Shown here one piece after another: positions 7,819 to 16,105 of a stretch of 64,000 nucleotides of DNA; within the stretch, counting starts at the first letter, position 1, and the number at the start of each line of letters is the position of its first letter. The translations under genes and the position numbers were made by a program. Source of the stretch: Aerococcaceae bacterium NML190073. Its GTDB lineage: Bacteria > Bacillota > Bacilli > Lactobacillales > Aerococcaceae. The notes beneath the pieces are model-generated. The model saw only the letters and a list, made by a program, of their open reading frames with translations, did not search any database and was not told the origin of the DNA. Where the stretch lies: NCBI GenBank assembly GCA_026131555.1, contig JAMXJH010000001.1:186001-250000 (forward strand). The letters are read 5' to 3'.

Positions 7819-8160
7819 GTGGAAACTCTACCTCTAATCACCTATATACAAACTTGGTACACCTTTGAATGTGACGGTTTCTGGGAACACTTGTATGGGG
7901 TGCAGGGTGAAGTTAACAGCGACGGGATATGCCATTTCGTCATTGATTTAGACGAAACCTATTGGGACGAGGAGCCTTTCGAGACAGTTGGTGACGTTAC
8001 AACATTTCAATGCCGTAAGGAAGGTGCGAAATTCATTGGTGAAGGCAAATTGGAACATGCACTTTTCTATTTACGAACGTTCAAAGAGTGGATTGAGTCG
8101 TTTAACATAGAGGTACTTCACACATACGCTGGAAAGCTTTATATACCTAGGGAAGATTGA
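7819..8160 (+). CDS. Small acidic protein, probably a 5'-truncated immunity gene
   Basis: The 113-codon frame begins at a GTG without any ribosome site, 18 bases after an in-frame TAG, and directly behind repeat copy 2. The 5' end therefore looks cut off. The protein (DGFWEHLYGVQGEVNSDG, HFVIDLDETYWDEEPFETVG) is acidic and soluble with a beta-rich start, as is common for immunity proteins. No family is recognised. It could still be expressed from the GTG but is more likely a remnant. Confidence 0.45.
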   Translation: METLPLITYIQTWYTFECDGFWEHLYGVQGEVNSDGICHFVIDLDETYWDEEPFETVGDVTTFQCRKEGAKFIGEGKLEHALFYLRTFKEWIESFNIEVLHTYAGKLYIPRED

Positions 8161-8235
8161 TAATAAACAGAGCTCCCTATCAAACAGTTAAAGATTTAAC
8201 AGATCTAGATTGGGTTCACTAATAGGAGAACAATT

Positions 8236-8766
8236 ATGATTGAACAAAAAAAAGGACAAATAAATAAGATAATTTATCAGCAAACGGTATATTACGGGGG
8301 AGAACACCGACTATATCCTTCTATACTCCAACTGTTCCATTTGCTTGACGAAATTTTAAAGTTAAACTGTACGACTGACTCTATCCACATTATCCCATTC
8401 TATCGAAGCGTAGCACGTGGTGGTTTCCAAGAAGAATTTGACATTGGGTGTTTCTACATTGAGTGTCGGGAGGAAGTAACACAGGAAGAGATAGACAATT
8501 TCCCACTGGAGCAACGTTACTGGACAAACCCTGATGATGAATACCGCATTCTTTCTGATTACATTAGTGATGACGATATGAAACGTAGTCAATTTCTCTG
8601 TCGGAAGAATGACGTTGAATCTTTTCAAGCAGGAATTCTCACATACAAGCAATTCTTATTAGAACGCGGTATTCCCCAAATGATGAAATGGTTAGACAGA
8701 TTTTACCAACTTACAGCTGAAGAACTGCCTTACGGTTATTTTTGCTTTGAAATATGGAGCGATTAA
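8236..8766 (+). CDS. Probable immunity protein, 176 aa (possibly Imm41-like)
   Basis: This intact gene has TAGGAGAACAATT before the ATG. The soluble acidic protein has SIHIIPFYRSVARGGFQEEF and DIGCFYIECREEVTQEEIDN, then a long helical C-terminal half ending in YGYFCFEIWSD. The R.GGFQ..G.F.IE pattern faintly recalls Imm41, but I would not rely on it. A truncated copy of its first 80 residues is at 6683-6912, showing that it belongs to a duplicating cassette family. It is followed by a strong terminator and closes the toxin-immunity locus. Confidence 0.6.
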   Translation: MIEQKKGQINKIIYQQTVYYGGEHRLYPSILQLFHLLDEILKLNCTTDSIHIIPFYRSVARGGFQEEFDIGCFYIECREEVTQEEIDNFPLEQRYWTNPDDEYRILSDYISDDDMKRSQFLCRKNDVESFQAGILTYKQFLLERGIPQMMKWLDRFYQLTAEELPYGYFCFEIWSD

Positions 8767-8770
8767 GTTA

Positions 8771-8797
8771 CCCCCCACACTGTAAAAGTGTGGGGGG
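8771..8797. terminator. Bidirectional terminator between convergent genes
   Basis: An 11-bp GC-rich stem (CCCCCCACACT / AGTGTGGGGGG) with a 5-base loop lies between the stops of the immunity-type gene (plus) and the MBL hydrolase (minus). Confidence 0.85.
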
Positions 8798-8803
8798 TGT
8801 TCA

Positions 8804-9466
8804 TTACCCTAAATTATGTTTAGCTGAATTCCGAAAGACTTCGAAATACGGGTTGTTGGCAATTTCGTCAGCAATTGTTGTTGCTTCTCCGTGTCCCGGG
8901 AAGATAGCGTAGTGATGAGGTTGGCTGATAATCTCTCTGGCGATTCCTTGCATTAACTGCAAGAAGTTCCCTTGTGGCAAATCGGTACGACCGATGCCAC
9001 ACTTAAAGATTGTATCACCACCGATGATAAAGCCGTCTCCCTCAAAAATATAGACCACGTGTCCCGGGCTATGCCCGGGAACGAATGCCACCCTGAAAGT
9101 GAAGTTGCCCAGTGTCTGATCGCCCATTTCTTGCCAGTAATGTTCTACTGGACGTTGGATAATTGGCGGACCGCCCCACAAACCGGATAAGTTGAGCGAC
9201 GGATTTATAATAAACTCCGCTTCGTTCGGGTGCATGTACGCTTCAATACCGAAGGCGTCGCGGACTGCATCCAACGCACCGATATGGTCGAGATGTGCAT
9301 GCGTTAAGATAATTGCTGTCGGTTGCCAGCCATTTTGCCGAATCCAGGCAACAATATGATCGCCGTCGGCACCGGGATCAACAATCAATGCTTCCTGATG
9401 CTCATTGACAATCGCATACGTATTCTCCTCGATTGCTCCGACAATCAACTGATGCACCTTTAACAT
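8804..9466 (-). CDS. MBL-fold metallohydrolase (YqgX/glyoxalase II-like)
   Basis: The 220-residue cytoplasmic hydrolase of the metallo-beta-lactamase superfamily has the metal-binding THAHLDHIGALD (about residue 56), later ligands in VPGHSPGHVVY and GGDTIFKCGIGRTDLP, and FPGHGEATT near the end. This is the complete glyoxalase II-like zinc site. The natural substrate of this short subgroup is uncertain; a thioester or S-lactoylglutathione-like role is only inferred. The ATG overlaps the end of alr by 7 bases and its ribosome site (GGAGA) lies inside alr, so the two are co-transcribed. Confidence 0.93.
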   Translation of the reverse strand: MLKVHQLIVGAIEENTYAIVNEHQEALIVDPGADGDHIVAWIRQNGWQPTAIILTHAHLDHIGALDAVRDAFGIEAYMHPNEAEFIINPSLNLSGLWGGPPIIQRPVEHYWQEMGDQTLGNFTFRVAFVPGHSPGHVVYIFEGDGFIIGGDTIFKCGIGRTDLPQGNFLQLMQGIAREIISQPHHYAIFPGHGEATTIADEIANNPYFEVFRNSAKHNLG

Positions 9467-10620
9467 AAGGATTCTCCTTTCACATAAAGACGTGGGACAC
9501 GTGTTGAAATGCTCGTTAACAGTTCATAACTAATCGTATTGAGTTGCTCTGCCAATGCGGATACATGATTATCTAAGTGACCGCTTCGTCCAATCAATGT
9601 GACGGTCGTGCCGACAGGATAGTACTTCGGCAAGCGAATCATCATTTGATCCATATTGATTGTACCGGCAACCGGGCAAGCGTGTCCGTCAACCAGTACG
9701 GGAATGTCACGGTAATGACGGAACCAGCCGTCAGCGTAGCCGATCGGAATAGTCGCAATCCACTCGTCCGCTTGCGCTTCGTACGTTGCGCCATAACTAA
9801 TCTTTGTCCCTTTCGGCACTTGCTTAACATGAACAATTTCTGACAAAAGTTGTAGCGCCGGTTGTAAGGCTTCCGCTCGCGGTACGTCCAAGCGGTCTTT
9901 CGGGTCGATGCCGTATAAGCCGATACCGAGGCGAACAATATCGCTCGCCGGTTGTTGCGGATACCACATCGCCATAGCGGAATTAGCATAATGGCGAACC
10001 GTTACCGAATCCGGCAACACCGCAGTCAAGGCTTGCCACTTCGCCCATTGTGCATGGACATGCTCTTCCGGACCGCCGCCCGCTGTTGAGAAGTGCGTAA
10101 ATGCGCCTTGCCAGTCGACCCAGTCATACGCTGACACGCTGTCCTTGAATGCCTCGACTTCTGCCACCGTCGTTAAGCCGATACGTCCCATACCGGTATC
10201 CAATGCCAAGTGGACCGTCAAACGATGTGTAGTCAACAAATCCAACTTATCTGTTTGCGCTAACTGCTCTTGCGCTCTTTGGAAAAAGTCCGGTGAACAT
10301 ACTGTAATCATCAACTGATAATGCAAGATTTCGGCGATACCTCTAGGGTCGGTCAGTCCGAGTACAAGGATGGGCGCGTGGACACCGTTTTTGCGTAAAG
10401 TAATGCCCTCGTCAACGGTTGCGACCAATAAGCCGGAAGCCCCCGCTTCTAAAGCTGCTTGCGCAACGTGGGTAATGCCGTGACCGTAGCCGTTCGCTTT
10501 GACCGCCACATATAATTGTTGCGACGGCGACATCCGCTTGAGGAAGGCGTGCACATTGTGCTGAATCGCCTCCAAATTCACAATCGCTACGGTTGGTCGA
10601 TGTTCGCTAGGTTCAATCAT
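9460..10620 (-). CDS. alr: Alanine racemase
   Basis: PLP enzyme making D-alanine for Ddl and for teichoic acid D-alanylation. The fold-type III signature VAVKANGYGHG carries the PLP lysine (about residue 41), and KISYGATYEA has the catalytic tyrosine. The end (IGRSGHLDNHVSALAEQL...YELLTSISTRVPRLYV) is the conserved beta-domain. The 386-residue length is usual. The ATG at 10620 is preferred to the GTG three codons upstream because AGGAG is 8 bases away from it. The gene sits between acpS and the MBL hydrolase; acpS-alr is a classic Firmicutes pair. Confidence 0.97.
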   Translation of the reverse strand: MIEPSEHRPTVAIVNLEAIQHNVHAFLKRMSPSQQLYVAVKANGYGHGITHVAQAALEAGASGLLVATVDEGITLRKNGVHAPILVLGLTDPRGIAEILHYQLMITVCSPDFFQRAQEQLAQTDKLDLLTTHRLTVHLALDTGMGRIGLTTVAEVEAFKDSVSAYDWVDWQGAFTHFSTAGGGPEEHVHAQWAKWQALTAVLPDSVTVRHYANSAMAMWYPQQPASDIVRLGIGLYGIDPKDRLDVPRAEALQPALQLLSEIVHVKQVPKGTKISYGATYEAQADEWIATIPIGYADGWFRHYRDIPVLVDGHACPVAGTINMDQMMIRLPKYYPVGTTVTLIGRSGHLDNHVSALAEQLNTISYELLTSISTRVPRLYVKGESLC

Positions 10621-10632
10621 CTTGCTCACTCC

Positions 10633-11016
10633 TCATGATAATGCCGCAATTTGTGCTCGTAATTCGTCTTCTGGTGTTTCAATCACTACCGTGGCAGTCG
10701 CATACTCTCGACAGTGACTAATCGATACATGCACACCGTCCATAATCGGGGCCTTCTCAATAACAGGTGCCCCCATGTTGTTGGCTACAATCGAAATATC
10801 GGCAAACTGAATCTTGCCGATACCGGTATGCAACGCCTTGACGTATGCTTCCTTGGCACAGAAACGTCCGGCAAGAAACTCCATTTGACGCGTTTGCGTA
10901 AACTGTTCGTATTGCGCATACTCGCTGTCTGACAGGACTTTCCGCGCGAATTGCGGCTGGCGCATGACCGCTTGCCGAATTCGGTCAATGCCGATAATAT
11001 CTGTTCCTACTCGCAT
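10633..11016 (-). CDS. acpS: Holo-[acyl-carrier-protein] synthase
   Basis: It transfers 4'-phosphopantetheine from CoA to acyl carrier protein. Motifs are GTDIIGIDRI near the N-terminus with the Mg-binding Asp, FAGRFCAKEAYVKAL (the WaxKEA-type motif) and HVSISHCREYATATV near the end. The 127-residue length fits the short AcpS trimer type. The start at 11016 is supported by GAGGTGG upstream; a longer frame to 11037 adds seven unlikely residues. Thirteen bases separate it from alr and the genes run in the same direction. Confidence 0.96.
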   Translation of the reverse strand: MRVGTDIIGIDRIRQAVMRQPQFARKVLSDSEYAQYEQFTQTRQMEFLAGRFCAKEAYVKALHTGIGKIQFADISIVANNMGAPVIEKAPIMDGVHVSISHCREYATATVVIETPEDELRAQIAALS

Positions 11017-11062
11017 AAGCCACCTCACTTTCGGCAAAAAGGGCGTACGCTTTTAGGAGGGT

Positions 11063-12598
11063 TTACGCTTCGCTTTTGCCACGTTTTTTGATTTTGTAAT
11101 GTTTGCTGACAGTTTCTTTCTTCTTGTCGTGTGTTGTTTTGCTACGTTTCTTGCGGGTAAATTCATCGCGTTTACCGTTTTGTTCACGGCGTGGTCCGCG
11201 GTCGTGGCGTTGTTTGCCGCCTTTATTGGATTTGCCGCTACGTCCGCGTGACGAAGATTGTTTCTCACTGCGTAAGTACGGTAATGGTTTCTGTGGTGAA
11301 ATCACCACTTCAACATTCGTGCTGTCTGTAACTAGTTCGCTCAGCAATGCCGCCACTAAATCGTTCGCTTCGTAATGGTTCAATAATAATTTGGCGGTAT
11401 TGCGGTGATCGCTCACTTCGTTACTTACTAATTTACGGTTGACTTTGTCAATAATTTGTTGCACTTGTCCCGCTTGTGCTTCTTTCAATGTCGGTGGTTT
11501 GAGTGGTTGCATTTTCTTACGGGTGAGTTCTTCAATCGTGCGTAAGTAAGCCATCTCGGACGATGTTACAAATGTAATGGACATTCCTTCGTTACCGGCA
11601 CGGCCTGTACGTCCGATACGATGGACATAGCTTTCCGGGTCTTGACTGATATCGTAATTATAAACGTGCGTTACGCCGGAAATGTCAAGACCGCGCGCCG
11701 CTACGTCGGTTGCTACTAACAGTTCTACGGTTCCTTTACGGAATTCGTTGATTACATTGGTACGTTTTTGTTGCGGGATATCACCGTGAATCAACTCGGC
11801 GTTGTAACCGCGTAAGCCTAAGCCGCGCGCCACTTCGTCGACACGTTTTTTGGTACGGCAGAAGACAATCGCTTGGGTTGGCAACTGCACATCTAATAAG
11901 CGGGTCATGATATCGAACTTCTCATCGTCACGGCATTTCACGAAGAATTGCTCGATTAAGTCGGCGGTCATTTCTTTCGCTTTAATCTTGACATGTGCCG
12001 GATTCGTTAAGAATTGTTCGCCTAAAGCTTTAATTTCCGGTGGCATTGTTGCTGAGAACAATAATGTTTGGCGTGAGCTTGGTGTTGCTGAAATAATCTC
12101 TTTAATATCATCAATGAAGCCCATGTTCAACATTTCGTCTGCTTCGTCTAAGACTAATGTGTTCAAGTATTTCAAGCTCAATGCTTTGCGACGCATTAAA
12201 TCGAGAATACGTCCGGGTGTGCCGACAATAATTTGCGGTTGGTTGCGCTTAATGCGCTCAATTTGTTTGCCGATAGGTGAGCCGCCGTAAACGACATAGA
12301 CGCGTGCACGTTGTCCTTTACCTAAGCGGAATAATTCTTCTTGTACTTGAATGGCTAATTCACGGGTTGGCGCTACAACCAGACCTTGAATCGCTGATTG
12401 GTTGCGGTCTAATTTATTTAACATCGGTAAGCCGAAGGCGGCAGTTTTACCTGTTCCGGTCTGCGCTTGCCCGATTAAATCGGCACCTGCTAAGGCAACC
12501 GGCACAGCTTGTTGTTGAATCGGTGTCGGTTCTTCAAACCCCATTTCTGTCAATGACTCCAACAACGGTGCTACTAAGTCTAAATCTGTAAATTTCAC
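11063..12598 (-). CDS. cshA: DEAD-box ATP-dependent RNA helicase
   Basis: All helicase motifs are present: Q-motif FEEPTPIQQQAV, Walker A AQTGTGKT (about residue 46), PTRELA, DEAD in LVLDEADEMLNMGF, SAT, and HRIGRTGRAG. A 511-residue CshA-type layout follows: RecA1, RecA2, a dimerisation/RBD-like segment, and a long Arg/Lys/Gly-rich tail (about 430-511) for RNA binding. It probably unwinds structured RNA in the degradosome and in ribosome assembly, especially in the cold. A terminator-like structure lies in its leader, suggesting attenuation or autoregulation. Confidence 0.95.
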   Translation of the reverse strand: MKFTDLDLVAPLLESLTEMGFEEPTPIQQQAVPVALAGADLIGQAQTGTGKTAAFGLPMLNKLDRNQSAIQGLVVAPTRELAIQVQEELFRLGKGQRARVYVVYGGSPIGKQIERIKRNQPQIIVGTPGRILDLMRRKALSLKYLNTLVLDEADEMLNMGFIDDIKEIISATPSSRQTLLFSATMPPEIKALGEQFLTNPAHVKIKAKEMTADLIEQFFVKCRDDEKFDIMTRLLDVQLPTQAIVFCRTKKRVDEVARGLGLRGYNAELIHGDIPQQKRTNVINEFRKGTVELLVATDVAARGLDISGVTHVYNYDISQDPESYVHRIGRTGRAGNEGMSITFVTSSEMAYLRTIEELTRKKMQPLKPPTLKEAQAGQVQQIIDKVNRKLVSNEVSDHRNTAKLLLNHYEANDLVAALLSELVTDSTNVEVVISPQKPLPYLRSEKQSSSRGRSGKSNKGGKQRHDRGPRREQNGKRDEFTRKKRSKTTHDKKKETVSKHYKIKKRGKSEA

Positions 12599-12646
12599 TA
12601 AATTTCCTCTTACTCTCTTTATATTTTCCGGAAGTCTTTTTCCCTA

Positions 12647-12703
12647 CAAAAAACCGCAGTGACTAATCACACAAAGTATAGCTTTGTGAAGGTGTCATGC
12701 GGT
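12647..12703 (-). terminator. Branched terminator-like structure in the cshA leader
   Basis: Read on the minus strand, ACCGCA pairs with TGCGGT followed by TTTTTTG, and an inner hairpin CACAAAG / CTTTGTG is nested inside. It lies between a predicted promoter at 12761-12789 and the cshA start, so it could act as an attenuator. It could also be the terminator of the gene ending at 12881. Confidence 0.65.
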
Positions 12704-12760
12704 CAATATTCAATCATGCAATTGGTTGACTAAATGATACTTTGTTAACTTCTCTGATAC

Positions 12761-12789
12761 AGTGTAACACGTTTAGCACATTAGAACAA
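12761..12789 (-). promoter_or_regulatory. Predicted cshA promoter
   Basis: Minus strand TTGTTC, a 17-base spacer, then TACACT. Transcription would begin about 150 bases before the cshA ATG and run through the terminator-like structure at 12647-12703. Confidence 0.55.
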
Positions 12790-12880
12790 CTAAAAGCCGA
12801 TAAAAGCTAATAATTATTCTGTTTGACAAGGTGCTACGCATTGTGTTCACCCCATTAATTGCCATTAACAGGAAGCCTAG

Positions 12881-13426
12881 CTAAACTTTTTCTCGTGTAA
12901 TCAACAACTCATAAAGCGATTGATTGACAGTTATAGAAATCGTATAAGTGGCGATGTTTAACTCACGCAATTTGACAACACGCTCCACCACAATATACAA
13001 GTCCCCCTCTTGAATTCCTTTGGCTGAATGGTCAGGTGTCTTATCCGTAACAGGCTCTTTAATAAACTCTACCAATTCATTCATCTTCTTGAGTTCGAAA
13101 CGCTCTTCAAAGAAATCTACGATTGGTTCGTAATCCGGCTGGACCAGACCAAAGATTACAAATTTGTTATCTTTGGTCGCACCTAAGCCGACTAGCCCAG
13201 CTGCTTTATCTTCTTTCTCGAATAACCACTCCTGCATAACTTTGCCATCGGGTAAAACACTTTCTGTCATTGACACTTGCTTCACACCAAATTCTTTCAT
13301 AATATTCTTGTGTGTAGCGGCTGCGTCATTCAAATCAATGAACCCACCTAGCAACTTCTCTTCTGCACGAATCGTTGGCACAAATAACAAGCAACAAATA
13401 CTTAGTAAAACAATGATTTTCTTCAT
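12881..13426 (-). CDS. Secreted protein of unknown function, 181 aa
   Basis: An N-terminal signal peptide (MKKIIVLLSICCLLFVPTIRA, cleavage probably near residue 21) is followed by a soluble charged domain of about 160 residues. The paired Cys in the hydrophobic core do not form an evident lipobox. The protein contains KVMQEWLFEKEDKAAG and a C-terminal beta-rich segment (TYTISITVNQSLYELLITRE). No family is recognised. It starts three bases after the murF stop, so it is almost certainly expressed from the murF operon and may act at the envelope. Confidence 0.75.
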   Translation of the reverse strand: MKKIIVLLSICCLLFVPTIRAEEKLLGGFIDLNDAAATHKNIMKEFGVKQVSMTESVLPDGKVMQEWLFEKEDKAAGLVGLGATKDNKFVIFGLVQPDYEPIVDFFEERFELKKMNELVEFIKEPVTDKTPDHSAKGIQEGDLYIVVERVVKLRELNIATYTISITVNQSLYELLITREKV

Positions 13427-13429
13427 ATA

Positions 13430-14818
13430 TTATTTTCTCCTTAAAGTTTCTACCACTTTCAACAAGTCTGTTCCGAAGCTCGACTTGACCAAGACCATGT
13501 CGGTTGAGCGAACATCTTGGTTCAAGGCTTCTATCAGGCGTTCGTGATTGCTCTCTTCATAGAAAAGGTGTTCCGCCGAATACTTCGTTTGTAAAGTGTC
13601 GTACAAGGCACGCATTTTCGTTCCGAACAAGTAGACTTTCTCAATTTTGCTTGGATCAAGTGATGCGCTCAATTCACTGTGGAACTGCGCACTGTTCTCG
13701 CCGAGTTCTCTGATATCGCCGAGCACCGCTATTTTGCGTGACGCATCCAAAGTCGAGAAAGTTTGCAGAACCGCACGCATCGAAGTCGGGCTCGCATTGT
13801 AAGCATCGTTCAACAAATCGGCTCCGTGATGTGTCTTCAACCACTCCAAGCGGTTTGCCGTCAGCTTAAACTGCGATAATGTAAAAATCGCCTGCTCCAT
13901 CGGCACGTCCAATACTTCCGCCACACTCAACGCGATGAGGGCATTGCTGACATTGTACGCGCCCAACACTGGAATGACACAGGTCACATTATTGTCCACA
14001 TTCGTCTTGAAGAAGGTTTGGCTCTGTTCTTCCACCAAGTCATAAGCGTAAACGTCGCAATTCGGATTGAATCCGAAACTGCGCAAATACATCATGCGTT
14101 CCACTTCCGGCATTTCCGATTCAATCAAAGGTTCGTTGCCCGGGTAGATGAAGACACCATTTTCCGTTAAACCGTGTAAGATTTCCAATTTCGCTTGGGC
14201 GATACCGGCGCGAGTGCCTAAATGTTCTAAGTGGCTTTCGCCAATCAAGGTAATAGCGGCGATATCCGGTTGGGCAATTTCGCTCAATAATTTAATTTCA
14301 CCGAAGCCACTCATGCCCATTTCGCAAACGCAAACTTGGGTGTCTGCCGGCATTTTGAGCAAAGTGTACGGTAAGCCGATTTCGTTATTGTAGTTGCCTT
14401 CGGTCTTATGCACGCGGTACTTGGCGGTCAAGGTCATCGCCGTCATATCTTTCGTTGTGGTCTTGCCATTGCTTCCCGTAATGCCGACAACAATCGGGTC
14501 GATGAGATGACGGTAATAATTCGCTAATTTTTGGAAAGCTTCCAACGTATCGTCGACGAAGATAACGGCAATGTCATCGCTCGGCGCCAATGCCGGGTCT
14601 GCCGACCACAAAGTTGCAATCGCTCCGTTCGCAATCGCCTGCTGGATATAATCATGCCCGTCCGTTGCACCGCCCACAAGCGGTACGAACAAGCTGTTCG
14701 GTGTTATTTTTCTCGAATCGAACTCGACATTCTCCACCAGAATATTACGGTTCTTCGCTGTGTAATCAATCGCGTACACATGCTTTACCACGTCCATCAA
14801 TTTAATAGGTTTCATCAT
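13430..14818 (-). CDS. murF: UDP-N-acetylmuramoyl-tripeptide--D-alanyl-D-alanine ligase
   Basis: Adds D-Ala-D-Ala to UDP-MurNAc-tripeptide, the last cytoplasmic step of the peptidoglycan precursor. The P-loop VVGITGSNGKTTTKDMTA, TEGNYNNEIGLP and LNDAYNASPTSMRAVL are diagnostic of MurF. The N-terminal domain NSLFVPLVGGATDGHDYI is of the MurE/F type. The start is one of two adjacent ATGs (14818 or 14815) behind AAGAGGAA; a longer frame to 14881 lacks a ribosome site. It is followed by the secreted 181-aa protein and preceded by the ArsR regulator on the same strand. Confidence 0.97.
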   Translation of the reverse strand: MMKPIKLMDVVKHVYAIDYTAKNRNILVENVEFDSRKITPNSLFVPLVGGATDGHDYIQQAIANGAIATLWSADPALAPSDDIAVIFVDDTLEAFQKLANYYRHLIDPIVVGITGSNGKTTTKDMTAMTLTAKYRVHKTEGNYNNEIGLPYTLLKMPADTQVCVCEMGMSGFGEIKLLSEIAQPDIAAITLIGESHLEHLGTRAGIAQAKLEILHGLTENGVFIYPGNEPLIESEMPEVERMMYLRSFGFNPNCDVYAYDLVEEQSQTFFKTNVDNNVTCVIPVLGAYNVSNALIALSVAEVLDVPMEQAIFTLSQFKLTANRLEWLKTHHGADLLNDAYNASPTSMRAVLQTFSTLDASRKIAVLGDIRELGENSAQFHSELSASLDPSKIEKVYLFGTKMRALYDTLQTKYSAEHLFYEESNHERLIEALNQDVRSTDMVLVKSSFGTDLLKVVETLRRK

Positions 14819-14887
14819 CGTTCCTCTTACTCCTCTTCTTCCAAAAAAACGAGCAACATCATGCCGCTCGCTCATCATCATACAGTG

Positions 14888-15262
14888 CTACTCGTGAATT
14901 TGACCGCACTCCGGACATTTCGCTTTCAATCGACTGGACAACTGCATTAAGTTACACACGGTTTGATTCTCCAATGAGTAAATCATATGCTTGCCGTCCT
15001 TCTCGCAACGGATAATGCCGCTTTTTTTGAGCATAATCAGGTGGTGCGATGTGGTCGCCACTGTTGCGTCAATCAGGCGGGAAATCTCATACACGCACAG
15101 ACGATCATAACGCATTAAGACATGCATGATTTTGACACGATGCACCTCTCCCAATGCTTTGAAAAAAAGCGCCTGCTGTTCTAAAGTTTCCAACTGAATG
15201 AAATCCTGAATTTTCTGACGTTCTTGTTCGATTGTATGCTCATCTCGACATGCATATTCCAT
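14888..15262 (-). CDS. ArsR/SmtB-family transcriptional regulator
   Basis: Winged-helix repressor of 124 residues. The helix-turn-helix runs LCVYEISRLIDATVATTSHH with HLIMLKKSGIIRCEKDGKHM as recognition helix and wing. The family senses metals or small effectors. Here Cys occur near the N-terminus (EYAC), in LCVYE at the alpha-3 position (one Cys rather than the Cys-x-Cys of CadC), and in a C-terminal CPECGQIH that looks like a zinc-binding tail. The metal specificity cannot be read. The ATG at 15262 has GGAGG 9 bases upstream. The gene lies between murF and a CPBP protease. Confidence 0.9.
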   Translation of the reverse strand: MEYACRDEHTIEQERQKIQDFIQLETLEQQALFFKALGEVHRVKIMHVLMRYDRLCVYEISRLIDATVATTSHHLIMLKKSGIIRCEKDGKHMIYSLENQTVCNLMQLSSRLKAKCPECGQIHE

Positions 15263-15277
15263 GAAGCGCATCCTCCT

Positions 15278-16027
15278 TTACTGACTCAACATCATTAAGA
15301 CGCCGACCGAATTTTGGATGAAATGGAACAGAATGGCATACTCGATTTTGCGCGTGCGCCAATAAACAACTACAAGCCCCATACCCATAATGAAATATAC
15401 ACCGAAATCTAACCAAACACTTCCGGCAGGCATATGCAAGCCCGCAAAAATCACTGCCGATGCAATCGCGCCGACAATCGGCCAATTCGGGAAAACATAC
15501 TTCATGACGAAGCCGCGAAAGACGATTTCCTCCCAAAGCGGCGCATAAACCGCAATCGATATAAACATCACCAACGGTGATACTTGCGCAAAAGCTTCTT
15601 CGATAAGCGCTTGATTTCCGGTTGTCACACGCGAAGGATCTAATAATACCATGAAATAACTGTAAGCAATCATCAATAAGAACGTTCCGATATAAATGAG
15701 AATTGTAAAGCCGACACCGCGCCATTGTAATGATTTGAAATCAAATAATTTCAGTTTGAAAGCACGCATCAACAACAATAATGCAATTAGCATGACGACT
15801 TCACTCGCTAAATTAGTCCATTCATTCACACCGGATACAGCAAGTGCCTCTTCCGGCGTCAAGTTGAGCAACGCATCTTGACTCAATCCCGAGCGCAATA
15901 TATTCACGGTCGATACGCCGATTGACCATACAAACATCGCTATAAACGCGCCGATGACCGCAACAATTGCTTTCCACCAACTACCTTTCACTTGTTCTTG
16001 CCAAGGTTCTGTCCATCTTACCTTCAT
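15278..16027 (-). CDS. CPBP-family intramembrane metalloprotease
   Basis: Integral membrane protein of 249 residues with about seven hydrophobic segments. It carries the CPBP/Abi motifs EEIVFRGF and, about 35 residues later, FAGLHM, plus a late polar motif near the end (FHFIQNSVGV). These residues form the glutamate/histidine active site of Rce1-like proteases. Members process peptides such as bacteriocins or confer self-immunity, or have unknown targets; no bacteriocin gene was seen here. AAGGAG precedes the ATG. It shares the strand and close spacing with the ArsR gene downstream. Confidence 0.92.
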   Translation of the reverse strand: MKVRWTEPWQEQVKGSWWKAIVAVIGAFIAMFVWSIGVSTVNILRSGLSQDALLNLTPEEALAVSGVNEWTNLASEVVMLIALLLLMRAFKLKLFDFKSLQWRGVGFTILIYIGTFLLMIAYSYFMVLLDPSRVTTGNQALIEEAFAQVSPLVMFISIAVYAPLWEEIVFRGFVMKYVFPNWPIVGAIASAVIFAGLHMPAGSVWLDFGVYFIMGMGLVVVYWRTRKIEYAILFHFIQNSVGVLMMLSQ

Positions 16028-16105
16028 TCTACTGTTCTCCTTCTAACTAAGCAAACAGAGAGGAGCATTTAGCGCTCCTTTCTGTGCTTCGTTTCGCTTT
16101 CATTT

